Made by a program: the position numbers and the translations under genes. Source: DSBG01 sp049975365 (GTDB taxonomy: Bacteria; Desulfobacterota; Desulfomonilia; UBA1062). From it: a stretch of 22,618 nt of DNA. This document shows, piece after piece, positions 7,913-15,177 of this stretch. The stretch spans positions 1 through 22,618 of the forward strand of contig JBNGDS010000052.1 in assembly GCA_049975365.1 (NCBI GenBank), written 5' to 3'. The stretch's first letter is position 1. Each line of letters starts with the position of its first letter. Under the pieces are notes generated by a model. The model did not search any database. It was not told the origin of the DNA and saw only the letters and a list, made by a program, of their open reading frames with translations.

Positions 7913-9116
7913 CGAGTTGGAATATCCTCCGGGCATATTCGATGTATTCGATATCCGGATGGGCCTTGAGAAAGCTCACCGGTCTGTGGAGCAATCTCCT
8001 GATGGTAAGTCTCAGGGATTCTTCAAGGCTTTTCTTCTGCTCACCATTCAGCGTCATCTTGGAGATTTCATCATCCACCACCTGCTCTGCGAGGGAAAAA
8101 ATGTCTCTGATCGTGGAGGTTGCATCCAGGGCCAGAATCCATTGATCGAATTTTTCAACCTCCTCCTCGATGATCTCCAAGGCCCTTGTTGCCTCATGCT
8201 CGCGGTTGGTGAAATGGCGATCCACGATGGATTTGAGCGCATCGATGTCGTATAGGTAACAGTTGTAGCAGCGGGAAACCGAGGGGTCTACATCACGGGG
8301 TACTGCTATATCGATGATGATGATGGGATTGTTCTTCCGCTGTCTCATGACCCTCTCCATGAGTTCGCGGCCTATAATGGGTCTCGGGGAACCCGTGGAG
8401 GTGATGATGATATCGCTGGCTACTAGTTCTTCCTCCATGCTTTCAAAGGGCTTGGGAATACCGCCGAGCTCCGCTGCTAGGTCGCATGCTGTGCGATGTG
8501 TGCGGTTGACTATGCACAGTCTCTTGACACCCCTGCTCTGGAGTCTTTTTGCGGCCGTGCCTGCCATGTCTCCAGCCCCGATGACGAGCACGGAACTCGT
8601 TGAGATATCGCCGAAAATGTGTTCTGCAAGTTCAACAGCTTCGGATGCTACAGATACCGGATATGCACCGATGTCGGTTTCACTCCGGATGCGTTTTGCA
8701 GCCCGGAAGGTTCTGTGCAGCGCCTTGTTCAGCAGGATGGATGTGCTCGATGCTCGCAGGGCTTGCCGGTAGGCATCCTTCACCTGTCCCAGGATCTGCG
8801 GCTCTCCGATAACCAGGGAGTCGAGCCCCGATGCGACCGTGAACAGGTGGCGGATGGCATTCTTGCCAGTAAAGACATCGGTAACATCCTCAAGTGTGTT
8901 TCTCTCCATGCCTGAAATCTTCCCCAGGAATTCCATTACGACCGATGTCTCGATTGCTGTCCAGTAGACCTCGGTGCGGTTACATGTATTCAGCGTGTAT
9001 ACCTCTGACTCCTCCCCCATGATGGCGAGCATGTCCTGTGGTTGTATGCGGATCTTCTCCAGTACGTCGACAGGTGCATTCTTGTGGTTGATGGTGATGC
9101 AGCTGATGCGGTTCAT
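7881..9116 (-). CDS. hemA: Glutamyl-tRNA reductase
   Basis: A 411-aa protein that reduces glutamyl-tRNA to glutamate-1-semialdehyde with NADPH, the first committed step of the C5 tetrapyrrole pathway. The catalytic Cys45 lies in TLNTCNRTEVY (41-51). The substrate domain continues with the conserved G-x-D-S-x-V-x-G-E-x-Q-I-L-G-Q motif, an NADPH Rossmann fold with VLVIGAGDMA, and a C-terminal helical dimerisation domain (LHRPVSFLKAHPD at the end). The open frame extends to 9275, but those 53 extra residues are antisense to the upstream gene; ATG 9116 overlaps the upstream stop by one base (TGATG). GlnA-like HemL partner is not in the window. Confidence 0.95.
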   Translation of the reverse strand: MNRISCITINHKNAPVDVLEKIRIQPQDMLAIMGEESEVYTLNTCNRTEVYWTAIETSVVMEFLGKISGMERNTLEDVTDVFTGKNAIRHLFTVASGLDSLVIGEPQILGQVKDAYRQALRASSTSILLNKALHRTFRAAKRIRSETDIGAYPVSVASEAVELAEHIFGDISTSSVLVIGAGDMAGTAAKRLQSRGVKRLCIVNRTHRTACDLAAELGGIPKPFESMEEELVASDIIITSTGSPRPIIGRELMERVMRQRKNNPIIIIDIAVPRDVDPSVSRCYNCYLYDIDALKSIVDRHFTNREHEATRALEIIEEEVEKFDQWILALDATSTIRDIFSLAEQVVDDEISKMTLNGEQKKSLEESLRLTIRRLLHRPVSFLKAHPDIEYIEYARRIFQLDEDYQDRHKG

Positions 9117-9928
9117 CAGAGAAGACCTATTCCATGGGCATGGGGAAATACCAAGTTCATTCCAAGGAAAAGCAGGATCATCACGCAAAATCCGATCAGC
9201 GTTATGATGGCGGTCCTGCGTCCTTTCCACCCGATCGCAAACCTCTGGTGGAGACTGAAGGCAAAGATGAACCACAAGAGGGCTCCTGCAATCACCTTGG
9301 GGGCAATGCTTCCGAAGCTGAGGTCAAGGGATGATGCCCAGAGCCCGCCGAGGATCATTCCGACGGTGATAGCGATAAATCCTGCAGACAGACACATATA
9401 CAGGATGGAGTCGAGGATGGAGAGTGGAGGGAGACCGGAGCCCCGCGAGTGGATGGATCCTTTCCTGATGATCTTCTCGTGTATGAGATAGACCACTGAG
9501 GTTATGGATGCCACTACGAACAGAGCCTCACCGCCGATGACGCTCAAGGTGTGCAGGGGATACCAGTACTGGTATGATTTTACAAAAATGTCAGGATGCT
9601 GCAGGATGGGGGGGAGGGCGAGTGCTATGGCAAAGGTTGCAGGGGGAAGGAAAAATGCTGCCAGTGATGCGGTTTTCTTTTTCCAGGCAAGGGCGAGAAA
9701 CACGATGGATGCGAGAAAGATCATCATGTTGACGCCCAGTGCGGGAGAAAACACGGGAATGGTGTGCATGCTCCTGGCCAGGGAAAGGATGAAGACGAGG
9801 TGGAGGGCGCCACAGACAGAAAAGAGGAACCTGGAAATCATGATCCACGCCCCGGTCCTGATGAGCAGGGCGAAGATGGATGCAAGGCCCGTGATCGTGT
9901 AGGCGATCAGAACGAGCGTCCCAATCAT
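9116..9928 (-). CDS. CcsA/HemX-like integral membrane protein
   Basis: A 270-aa protein with about eight transmembrane segments and the layout of the cytochrome c assembly protein family (CcsA, CcmC, HemX). Conserved-looking histidines are in GALHLVFIL (about 43), YPLHTLSVIGGEALF (about 124) and FSLHQRFAIGWKGRR (about 224). The tryptophan-rich WGxYWxWDPKE heme-handling signature of true CcsA is not present; the corresponding stretch reads GGLWASSLDLSFGSIAPK. It therefore resembles the HemX-type proteins that accompany hemA in many bacteria rather than a cytochrome c synthase. Its function is unresolved; influence on HemA level or heme transfer are possibilities. GGGAG lies 7 nt before ATG 9928, which overlaps the upstream stop by 4 nt. 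Confidence 0.75.
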   Translation of the reverse strand: MIGTLVLIAYTITGLASIFALLIRTGAWIMISRFLFSVCGALHLVFILSLARSMHTIPVFSPALGVNMMIFLASIVFLALAWKKKTASLAAFFLPPATFAIALALPPILQHPDIFVKSYQYWYPLHTLSVIGGEALFVVASITSVVYLIHEKIIRKGSIHSRGSGLPPLSILDSILYMCLSAGFIAITVGMILGGLWASSLDLSFGSIAPKVIAGALLWFIFAFSLHQRFAIGWKGRRTAIITLIGFCVMILLFLGMNLVFPHAHGIGLL

Positions 9929-10587
9929 GGGAATACTCCCTCGAGATCCACATGGACTCCCAAGGCCTCAAAGAGGATAGCATCAACGAGATCACGATCG
10001 CCACTTCGAATTGCGTCCAAGAGCTGAGAGTTTATCAGCACATCGAATATTCTCTTGTGGTTCTCGTGCCCTCCTTCCTGTGAGAGAACGACGGGTCGGA
10101 TTTTCCCAAGTATCACGGAGAGGGTTGCATACTCGTCGCCCAGCAGGGTGCCGATCACCGTGCGCAGTTTCTTTGACAGCGCCGGGGATACACCCCCTGT
10201 GGAGATGGCGATCTTGATAGGCCCCTTTTCCACCACAGACGGAACGATAAAGGAACACAGCTCGGGCCTGTCCACCACATTGCAGAAGAGTCGAGCACGC
10301 TGGGCATCCCGGCTGACCGCATAATTGGTCTCTTCATCGTCTGTGGCTGCGATCACCAGGACAGCATCGATCAGATCGGTCGCGGAATAGGATCTTCTCA
10401 GAATCTCCACATCCTCCATGGCTGAAATCTGGGGGATGATATCCGGAGCGATAACCTTCACTTTTGCGCCGGCATTCAGGAGTGATTCAATTTTTCTCGC
10501 AGCCACCATACCGCCTCCGACGACCACCACCTGTTTCTGTCTGAGGTCGAGAAAGACCGGATGATAGATGTTTTCTGGATATGCCAT
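9925..10587 (-). CDS. sirC: Precorrin-2 dehydrogenase (CysG N-terminal/Met8p-type; possible sirohydrochlorin ferrochelatase)
   Basis: A 220-aa protein equal to the CysG N-terminal module. The NAD-binding turn is VVVVGGGMVAARK (20-32). Asp106 in NVVDRPELCSFIVPS aligns with the catalytic Asp of CysG, and GPIKIAISTGGVSPALSKKLR (given as positions 122-142) is the family signature. It oxidises precorrin-2 from the cobA-hemD product to sirohydrochlorin; whether it also inserts iron, as Met8p does, cannot be told. Siroheme would be the substrate for the Ahb heme pathway, which fits ahbC at the end of the operon. It begins 5 nt after the hydrolase stop. Confidence 0.9.
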   Translation of the reverse strand: MAYPENIYHPVFLDLRQKQVVVVGGGMVAARKIESLLNAGAKVKVIAPDIIPQISAMEDVEILRRSYSATDLIDAVLVIAATDDEETNYAVSRDAQRARLFCNVVDRPELCSFIVPSVVEKGPIKIAISTGGVSPALSKKLRTVIGTLLGDEYATLSVILGKIRPVVLSQEGGHENHKRIFDVLINSQLLDAIRSGDRDLVDAILFEALGVHVDLEGVFP

Positions 10588-10592
10588 GGGAC

Positions 10593-11351
10593 TCAGGCCA
10601 CCTCTCTCAGCCAGGATCTGATGATTTCCAGGGATCTCTCATCCTTCCTGAGCTGGTGCCCCGCTCCATTCAAGATCGTGATCTTCTTCGGGAGGTTCGC
10701 GGCATCGTAGAGGATCTGTGCATGGTTCACCGGGACGGTCTCATCACTGTCGCCATGTACAATATGGACTGATCTCGGGGAAAGAAAGGGAATGTGCTGT
10801 TCAGGATTCAGGGCAAGGAATTCTTTGTGCCAGCCCCTGAGATCCGGGGGGTACTCCGGATCGCGGATAGTCCCTAACTGTCTGAAGTGGTCTGCCATCA
10901 GGGCAGGATCGTCGGGAAGGACATCGGCGAAGCGGCACGGGGTGGCCATAAGCATGAGGCTGGCGATTCTTTTCTCGTAGGAGGCATAGTGTACAGCAAT
11001 GGCCCCTCCTGCGGAAAATCCGATACAGTGGATGGAGGCAGGATCGATTTTTGGGGTATCGTATATGTTCTCAACAACCATGGCGAGATCTCGCTGCCAT
11101 CCTCTCATATCGATGTTCCCGCTCGAGAGCCCACACCCCCTGAAGTTGAACACGATACAGAAATACCCATCAGAGGTGATCTCTTCTACGAGGGGGAGGT
11201 ATCCCCTGTCATCCGGGTTTGGTCTTGATCCAGGGATTCCGTGGCAGAAGACGACCGCCGGGGTTAGTCCCCTTCTCGGTGTCTCAGGGCAATAGTGCCA
11301 TACCCTGATGCTTGTCCCCTGGTGGGTGAGCTGAAACTCTCTCGATCTCAT
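10593..11351 (-). CDS. Alpha/beta hydrolase (serine hydrolase fold)
   Basis: A 252-aa protein with all parts of an alpha/beta hydrolase. The oxyanion region is VVFCHGIPGSRP; FNFRGCGLSSG resembles the strand-4 'F..RG.G.S.G' motif; the nucleophile elbow is GFSAGG; the acid is in VHGDSDETVP; and the catalytic His is in LNGAGHQL. There is no signal peptide, so it is cytoplasmic. Substrate unknown; the overall look is of a small carboxylesterase/acyl hydrolase of the type with YqiA/dienelactone-like folds. The frame opens at 11435; ATG 11351 is chosen because the protein fold starts there, although GGAAG abuts the ATG. This start lies 68 nt inside the upstream TPR gene. Its place in a tetrapyrrole operon is unexplained. 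Confidence 0.8.
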   Translation of the reverse strand: MRSREFQLTHQGTSIRVWHYCPETPRRGLTPAVVFCHGIPGSRPNPDDRGYLPLVEEITSDGYFCIVFNFRGCGLSSGNIDMRGWQRDLAMVVENIYDTPKIDPASIHCIGFSAGGAIAVHYASYEKRIASLMLMATPCRFADVLPDDPALMADHFRQLGTIRDPEYPPDLRGWHKEFLALNPEQHIPFLSPRSVHIVHGDSDETVPVNHAQILYDAANLPKKITILNGAGHQLRKDERSLEIIRSWLREVA

Positions 11352-12423
11352 CTTCCAGCAGTTTATATCTTCTATACACAAATGCCCACGACCGCAGCTC
11401 TTGCTCATCGAGGATGAGGTCGTCACTGTCAGCAAGTGACCTGACAGGTATCCTGTTGCTGCTCGCCAGGAGCCTCATGGCCTTGAGAGGGATTTCCAGC
11501 AGGGCAGAGGCTCTCTCAAGAGAAATACGGGATTTTTTCCCTCCTCCTACTTTTTTGAACACAAAGGTCTGAAGAATGGCCTTCTGGGTGGAATCAGGGT
11601 CTATCCTGAATGCCTTGTCCATCATGTCCACATAGGTCTCGTCCATCTGATACCTGATATTTGCAAACTCGACAAGGGCCCGGATATCATCTGGATACTG
11701 AGTGAGCATGTGTTCCAGAATGATTCCCGCTTCTTCCATCTGGTTCAGGAAAAAGTGAATTTCCGCGAGGTAGAGGAATGTGTCCCTGTCCGTTTCCCCC
11801 ATTTCAAGCGCCTGTGTGAACATCTCCAGTGCGAGATCCAGATGGCCAAGTTCCCGGTGGCAGACCCCGATGAGTTTATAGATGAGGGAACTCGTCGAGC
11901 AGAGGATGTTCGCTTTTTCCAGATCATCTGCTGCGATCGTGTAGAATCCCTGTGACATCTTGTCTGTAGCCCGGGACATGAAGATTTTGAAACGTTCCTC
12001 GAAATCTCTGCTGCTCAGGCTCTTGGAGGTGTCATAAAAGTGGAACCCCGACGTACAGAGATCAATGTATTCTCTATTCTCTGCCAGGTCTTCTTCGGTC
12101 TCGATGACCTCGATAACCCGTTGGCAGAGATTTTTAATCGGGAGCACGGTATCGGTCTTGTTTGTGACATACAGGCCAATTCCGAATGACTCATTCTTCT
12201 CGATCTCGGAGAGATGCTTCGCCTCACCGATGAGTTCCTTGAAAAAGGTGTTGGTCATATCTTTCGAGTTTGTAATGGCCAGAACCATTGCAGACTTATA
12301 TTCTCCACCGGGACAGGTATACTCGAAACTCAACCACAATTCTCTGTATTCAGGATCGATTCGTTCAACTTCCACGGAGATGAGATCGATAAGTCCCTTA
12401 GGTTGTTCCAACTTTCCACGCAT
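11284..12423 (-). CDS. TPR-repeat protein with C-terminal HTH-like segment
   Basis: A 379-aa protein not recognised as a named family. Residues 1 to about 150 are a mixed alpha/beta region without a known motif. About residues 180-290 contain tetratricopeptide repeats (for example IYKLIGVCHRELGHLDLAL then DTFLYLAEIHFFLNQMEEA). About 310-365 (SRISLERASALLEIPLKAM, then IPVRSLADSDDLILDEQEL) reads like a MerR/excisionase-type winged helix: 'sleeAa.lL.i....ir.l...g.ipv'. The start is uncertain: the frame is open upstream and GTG 12510 would add 29 residues, but neither start has a good Shine-Dalgarno and 12510 would leave only 37 nt to the divergent gene. It appears to be the first gene of the leftward operon, so a regulatory or scaffold role is possible. 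Confidence 0.65.
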   Translation of the reverse strand: MRGKLEQPKGLIDLISVEVERIDPEYRELWLSFEYTCPGGEYKSAMVLAITNSKDMTNTFFKELIGEAKHLSEIEKNESFGIGLYVTNKTDTVLPIKNLCQRVIEVIETEEDLAENREYIDLCTSGFHFYDTSKSLSSRDFEERFKIFMSRATDKMSQGFYTIAADDLEKANILCSTSSLIYKLIGVCHRELGHLDLALEMFTQALEMGETDRDTFLYLAEIHFFLNQMEEAGIILEHMLTQYPDDIRALVEFANIRYQMDETYVDMMDKAFRIDPDSTQKAILQTFVFKKVGGGKKSRISLERASALLEIPLKAMRLLASSNRIPVRSLADSDDLILDEQELRSWAFVYRRYKLLEDEIERVSAHPPGDKHQGMALLP

Positions 12424-12547
12424 GGTAAAGATGTATTCCGTGGGGCGTGAAAAGTCAACAAGTTCAATCCCTGAGCAGTCACATGGAGAGAAAATGCCTG
12501 TGGCAAACACACAAAAAGTGTGATAGCTCAGTGGCGGAGGTGATGGA
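12424..12547. promoter_or_regulatory. Divergent promoter region of the tetrapyrrole operon and DUF1573-murJ
   Basis: About 124 nt between the leftward TPR gene and the rightward DUF1573 gene. Both transcription units must initiate here or close by. No convincing -35/-10 pair is visible on either strand. The only clear element is GGAGGTG at 12535-12541, the Shine-Dalgarno for ATG 12548. Confidence 0.4.
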
Positions 12548-13249
12548 ATGTCCTGGATTCTTCGTGTTTCACTCGTGCTTTTTGCGGCATGTCTGAGTGT
12601 ACTCCCAGGGGTATGCAGTGCCGCGCCTCGTATCGAGATCGCCGAACCGGTGCATGATGCAGGTGAGGTGCTGGAGGGAACGGAGATATCCCATGAATTT
12701 CTGCTCAAGAATGTCGGAGATGAAATCCTTTCTCTCAAGGTAAAGCCCTGCTGAGGCGTGAAGATTGCTGCCCCGGGAGGGCAGGAGGTGCGACCTGGAG
12801 AGAGCCAGAAACTAGCCGTTTCCATGTCCAGCAAGGGCTATAGGAACACCTTGGAGAAACACATCCAGATCCAGACGAATGATCCTGATGCACCTCAGGT
12901 GAAACTTTCTTTGAAGGCGAAGGTCCTTGAGGTGCTCTCTGTGAGCCCCCCCATACTGAATTTCGGGAGTGTAAAAGAGGGGTTGACCTACACGAAGCAG
13001 ATCACCATCTCGAATTCCTCCAAGACCCCGGTCACCATCACCGGGATTGAAGGAAAGCCTTCGCAGTTTGTGATTGTGGCACATCAACCTGAAATCGTTC
13101 TCGATCCGGGAAAGAGTCACACACTGGATATTTCGCTGTCACCTGCATCAACGAGAAATCGGTTCCACGGTTACCTCAGCATTGCTACTGACCTCGAGTT
13201 CCTGCCCACGAAGATCATTCGCGTTGTAGCGCGAATCTCTACCGAATAA
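12548..13249 (+). CDS. Exported DUF1573 (two-domain) protein, probable selenoprotein with in-frame UGA
   Basis: The frame runs from ATG 12548 to a stop at 13247-13249 (233 aa) and is interrupted only by TGA at 12752-12754 (residue 69). Upstream are a Sec signal peptide (WILRVSLVLFAACLSVLPG, cleavage near VCSA-AP) and the first strands of DUF1573 (HDAGEVLEGTEISHEFLLKN). Downstream, with no gap, are the rest of that domain (PGESQKLAVS, IQTNDPDAP) and a second ASH-like domain (LNFGSVKEGLTYTKQITISN). DUF1573 proteins usually carry a CGCT motif at this place; here it reads KPC-UGA-GVK. A hairpin fitting the bacterial SECIS rules follows. Sec is therefore favoured over a stop or a nonsense mutation. 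Redox activity of a vicinal Cys-Sec pair in the envelope is inferred. A separate GTG-start gene at 12758 would lack the signal peptide and half a domain. murJ follows 10 nt later. Confidence 0.8.
12752..12784 (+). promoter_or_regulatory. Candidate bacterial SECIS element (UGA plus hairpin)
   Basis: The UGA at 12752-12754 is followed by a stem CTGCCC (12768-12773) / GGGCAG (12779-12784) closing the five-base loop CGGGA (12774-12778). The loop shows consecutive guanines, with G at the second loop position, and lies 20 nt beyond the UGA. This fits the general rule for bacterial SECIS elements: upper stem of at least 4 bp, small G-containing loop, 16-37 nt from UGA. SelB binding is inferred; the sel genes are not in the window. 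Confidence 0.65.
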
Positions 13250-13259
13250 CTCTTTCGAT

Positions 13260-14831
13260 GTGAAGACCGACAGTCCGCAGACCAGAGGTAGGAAAGACAG
13301 CTTTAAACGGAATATTGCCACGGTCGGCGGGCTCACTGGTATCAGCAGGATCCTGGGGTTTATCCGGGATGTGGTGATGGCGTGGCTCCTGGGGGCAGGG
13401 CCGCTGGCCGATGCCTTTATCGTTGCATTCAGACTTCCCAATCTTCTCCGCAGGTTTATGGCAGAAGGAGCGGTGAGCGTTGCCTTCGTGCCGGTATTCA
13501 GTGAGGTGAAGGAGCGCGAAGGGATTGAGAACGCCTTTGCCATGGCACGAAGTATCTTCACCCTGCTGTTTCTCCTGCTCGTTGGGGTGGTTGTCCTCGG
13601 TGAACTGATCGCTCCTGCCCTGGTGGCCCTCATTGCCCCTGGTTTTCTCCACCAGCCTGTATTTGATGTGGCCGTGCATCTCACGAGGATCATGTTTCCC
13701 TACATCCTCCTGATCGGTATCGTAGCGCTCTTCATGGGAATCCTCAATTCGGTCGGCCACTTCTCCACCCCGGCAGCGGCACCGATCCTGCTGAACATCT
13801 TCATGATCGGTGTTCCCATTGTGTTCCATGTCCTCCTCCCGGTCTTTTCTTCTCCGGCAGATGCCCTGGCCTGGGGAGTGATTCTGGGGGGGATTTCCCA
13901 AATCGCCATCCAGATAATCCCGCTGAGGCTGTACAGGATCCCTATAGGATTCAGCCGGGTGATCAGAAATCCTCGCCTGAAACAGGTGGCACGGCTCATG
14001 GGGATCGCTGCTCTGGGGGCCTCTGTCTATCAGATCAATGTCCTGATCGGAACACTTCTTGCATCACTGCTATCCACGGGCAGTGTTTCCTACTTGTACT
14101 ATGCGAATAGAATCACAGAACTCCCCCTGGGTATTTTTGCCTTTGCAGTGGGGAACGTCATGTTGCCCGCCATGAGTCAGGCTTCCGCCCAGATGGATAC
14201 GGAAAGATTCTCCTCCCTCATGGGGAGATCGATCACCGCCGTGTCCCTGTTCATTTTTCCCGCGACCGTGGGAATCTGCGTTCTGGCTGAACCGATTTTT
14301 GCAATACTGTTCATGCGTGGCCAGTTTACCAATGCAGATGTGTTGGCCTCAGCCTACGCCCTTCAGATGTATACGCTGGGGCTGTGGGCCGTAGGGTGGT
14401 CACGGATCTTCACCCAGGCCCTCTATGCAATGCAGCAGGCCGGGGTCGTGGTAAAGGTTGCATGGATCAGTCTCGGGGTGAACGTGATTCTGTGTCTCAT
14501 TCTCATGCAGTTCATGGAACATGCAGGGATTGCCCTGGCGAGCAGTCTTTCGGTGTTGATCCAGCTGATCGTCCTCTACCGTTTCCTTACCAAAAGCGGT
14601 GTGAACCTCGCCAGAAAGCATGTGAGATCCTTTGCGCAGATGATAGTGGCCTCCTTGATCATGGGAGCCTGCTTGTTTCCCTTCCTGAACATGACGTTCT
14701 GGGACAAGGGGTTCACGTTCTTCAGTGCATGTGTATTGACGATGTGCATCGTCCTGGGTGCAGGGGTCTACTTTGGTCTGCTCTGGATCATGGGTGTCCG
14801 CTTCTCACGGGCAGGAGATGCCTCTTCATAG
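13260..14831 (+). CDS. murJ: Lipid II flippase MurJ (MviN)
   Basis: A 523-aa polytopic membrane protein of the MOP exporter superfamily with roughly 14 transmembrane segments. The MurJ N-terminus is clear: SRILGFIRDVVMAWLLGAGP (29-48 region), then ADAFIVAFRLPNLLRRFMAEG and VSVAFVPVFSE. It flips lipid-linked peptidoglycan precursor to the outer face of the inner membrane. Start is GTG 13260, only 10 nt after the DUF1573 stop and without a good Shine-Dalgarno, so translation may be coupled. No in-frame alternative start precedes the conserved region. The C-terminal tail is short and charged. No terminator is evident in the AT-rich sequence that follows. Confidence 0.95.
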   Translation: MKTDSPQTRGRKDSFKRNIATVGGLTGISRILGFIRDVVMAWLLGAGPLADAFIVAFRLPNLLRRFMAEGAVSVAFVPVFSEVKEREGIENAFAMARSIFTLLFLLLVGVVVLGELIAPALVALIAPGFLHQPVFDVAVHLTRIMFPYILLIGIVALFMGILNSVGHFSTPAAAPILLNIFMIGVPIVFHVLLPVFSSPADALAWGVILGGISQIAIQIIPLRLYRIPIGFSRVIRNPRLKQVARLMGIAALGASVYQINVLIGTLLASLLSTGSVSYLYYANRITELPLGIFAFAVGNVMLPAMSQASAQMDTERFSSLMGRSITAVSLFIFPATVGICVLAEPIFAILFMRGQFTNADVLASAYALQMYTLGLWAVGWSRIFTQALYAMQQAGVVVKVAWISLGVNVILCLILMQFMEHAGIALASSLSVLIQLIVLYRFLTKSGVNLARKHVRSFAQMIVASLIMGACLFPFLNMTFWDKGFTFFSACVLTMCIVLGAGVYFGLLWIMGVRFSRAGDASS

Positions 14832-15001
14832 AGCCGAGGAATTCCATAGATTTTCAATTTATAGTGTTCCAGGGAGAGGTATGAAATTAATTTCTTATAA
14901 AGAGAAAGAAAAGTGCTATCAGCGAAGCAATTCCCAGACAGAGCTGACACTGTAAAGTCAAATTAAATTATGATATCTATAAGTTATATACCATAGTTGT
15001 A
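14832..15001. promoter_or_regulatory. AT-rich upstream region of the sigma54 promoter
   Basis: 170 nt with a marked drop in GC compared with the flanking genes, especially 14940-14999 (AATTAAATTATGATATCT and similar). It contains a short palindrome TATAA-G-TTATA at 14978-14988. Activator-binding sites and an IHF-type bend would be expected here for a sigma54 promoter, but I cannot assign a specific site. No gene is seen. Confidence 0.4.
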
Positions 15002-15018
15002 CTGGCACCATGTTTGCA
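15002..15018 (+). promoter_or_regulatory. Sigma54 (-24/-12) promoter
   Basis: CTGGCACCATGTTTGCA matches the consensus YTGGCACrNNNNTTGCW: GG of the -24 element and GC of the -12 element are exactly 12 nt apart (15004-15005 and 15016-15017). Taking the C as -12 puts transcription start near 15029, just ahead of the small ORF. The neighbouring NtrC-type activator is the obvious candidate to drive it. Confidence 0.8.
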
Positions 15019-15036
15019 CTTTACCTCCGGTAGTTC

Positions 15037-15177
15037 ATGGGGGCAGCTGTGAGACTGACACGCCGAGAGATCCTCGAACAGTTGGGAAGGTTAGGGGTTC
15101 GAGGAATGTGCGAACTCAAAAAGGCATGCAGAGAATTTGAAGCGTACTGGGACCATGCCTGCTACAGAATAGAGTGA
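15037..15177 (+). CDS. Small protein of unknown function (42-46 aa) under sigma54 control
   Basis: An ORF of 46 codons from ATG 15037, or 42 from GTG 15049. The later start is attractive because the predicted transcript begins near 15029, leaving no Shine-Dalgarno for the ATG, whereas GGGGG at 15039-15043 lies 5 nt before the GTG. The peptide is charged and helical in character (LTRREILEQLGRLGVRG, CELKKACREFEAYW) with three cysteines and no signal or membrane segment. Its stop overlaps the GTG of the next gene by 4 nt (GTGA), which is the usual sign of translational coupling and the main evidence that it is translated. I do not recognise the family; a conserved leader-like partner of the GAF/GGDEF/HD-GYP protein is possible. 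Confidence 0.6.
   Translation: MGAAVRLTRREILEQLGRLGVRGMCELKKACREFEAYWDHACYRIE

Noticed and set aside
7272..8255. 327-aa plus-strand frame
   Set aside because: Antisense to hemC and hemA; Ser/Arg/Met-rich composition typical of a shadow.
9117..9275. 53-residue N-terminal extension of HemA
   Set aside because: It overlaps the CcsA-like gene in another frame, and the conserved HemA start is at 9116.
12424..12834. N-terminal extension of the TPR protein on the minus strand
   Set aside because: Most of it is antisense to the DUF1573 signal peptide and first domain and has low-complexity Ser/Pro composition.
12758..13249. Independent gene starting at GTG 12758
   Set aside because: It would begin mid-domain with no signal peptide or Shine-Dalgarno; in-frame continuity with 12548-12751 across the UGA explains it better.
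14758..14955. 65-aa plus-strand frame across the murJ 3' end
   Set aside because: Mostly out of frame with murJ, no Shine-Dalgarno, composition follows the AT-rich spacer.
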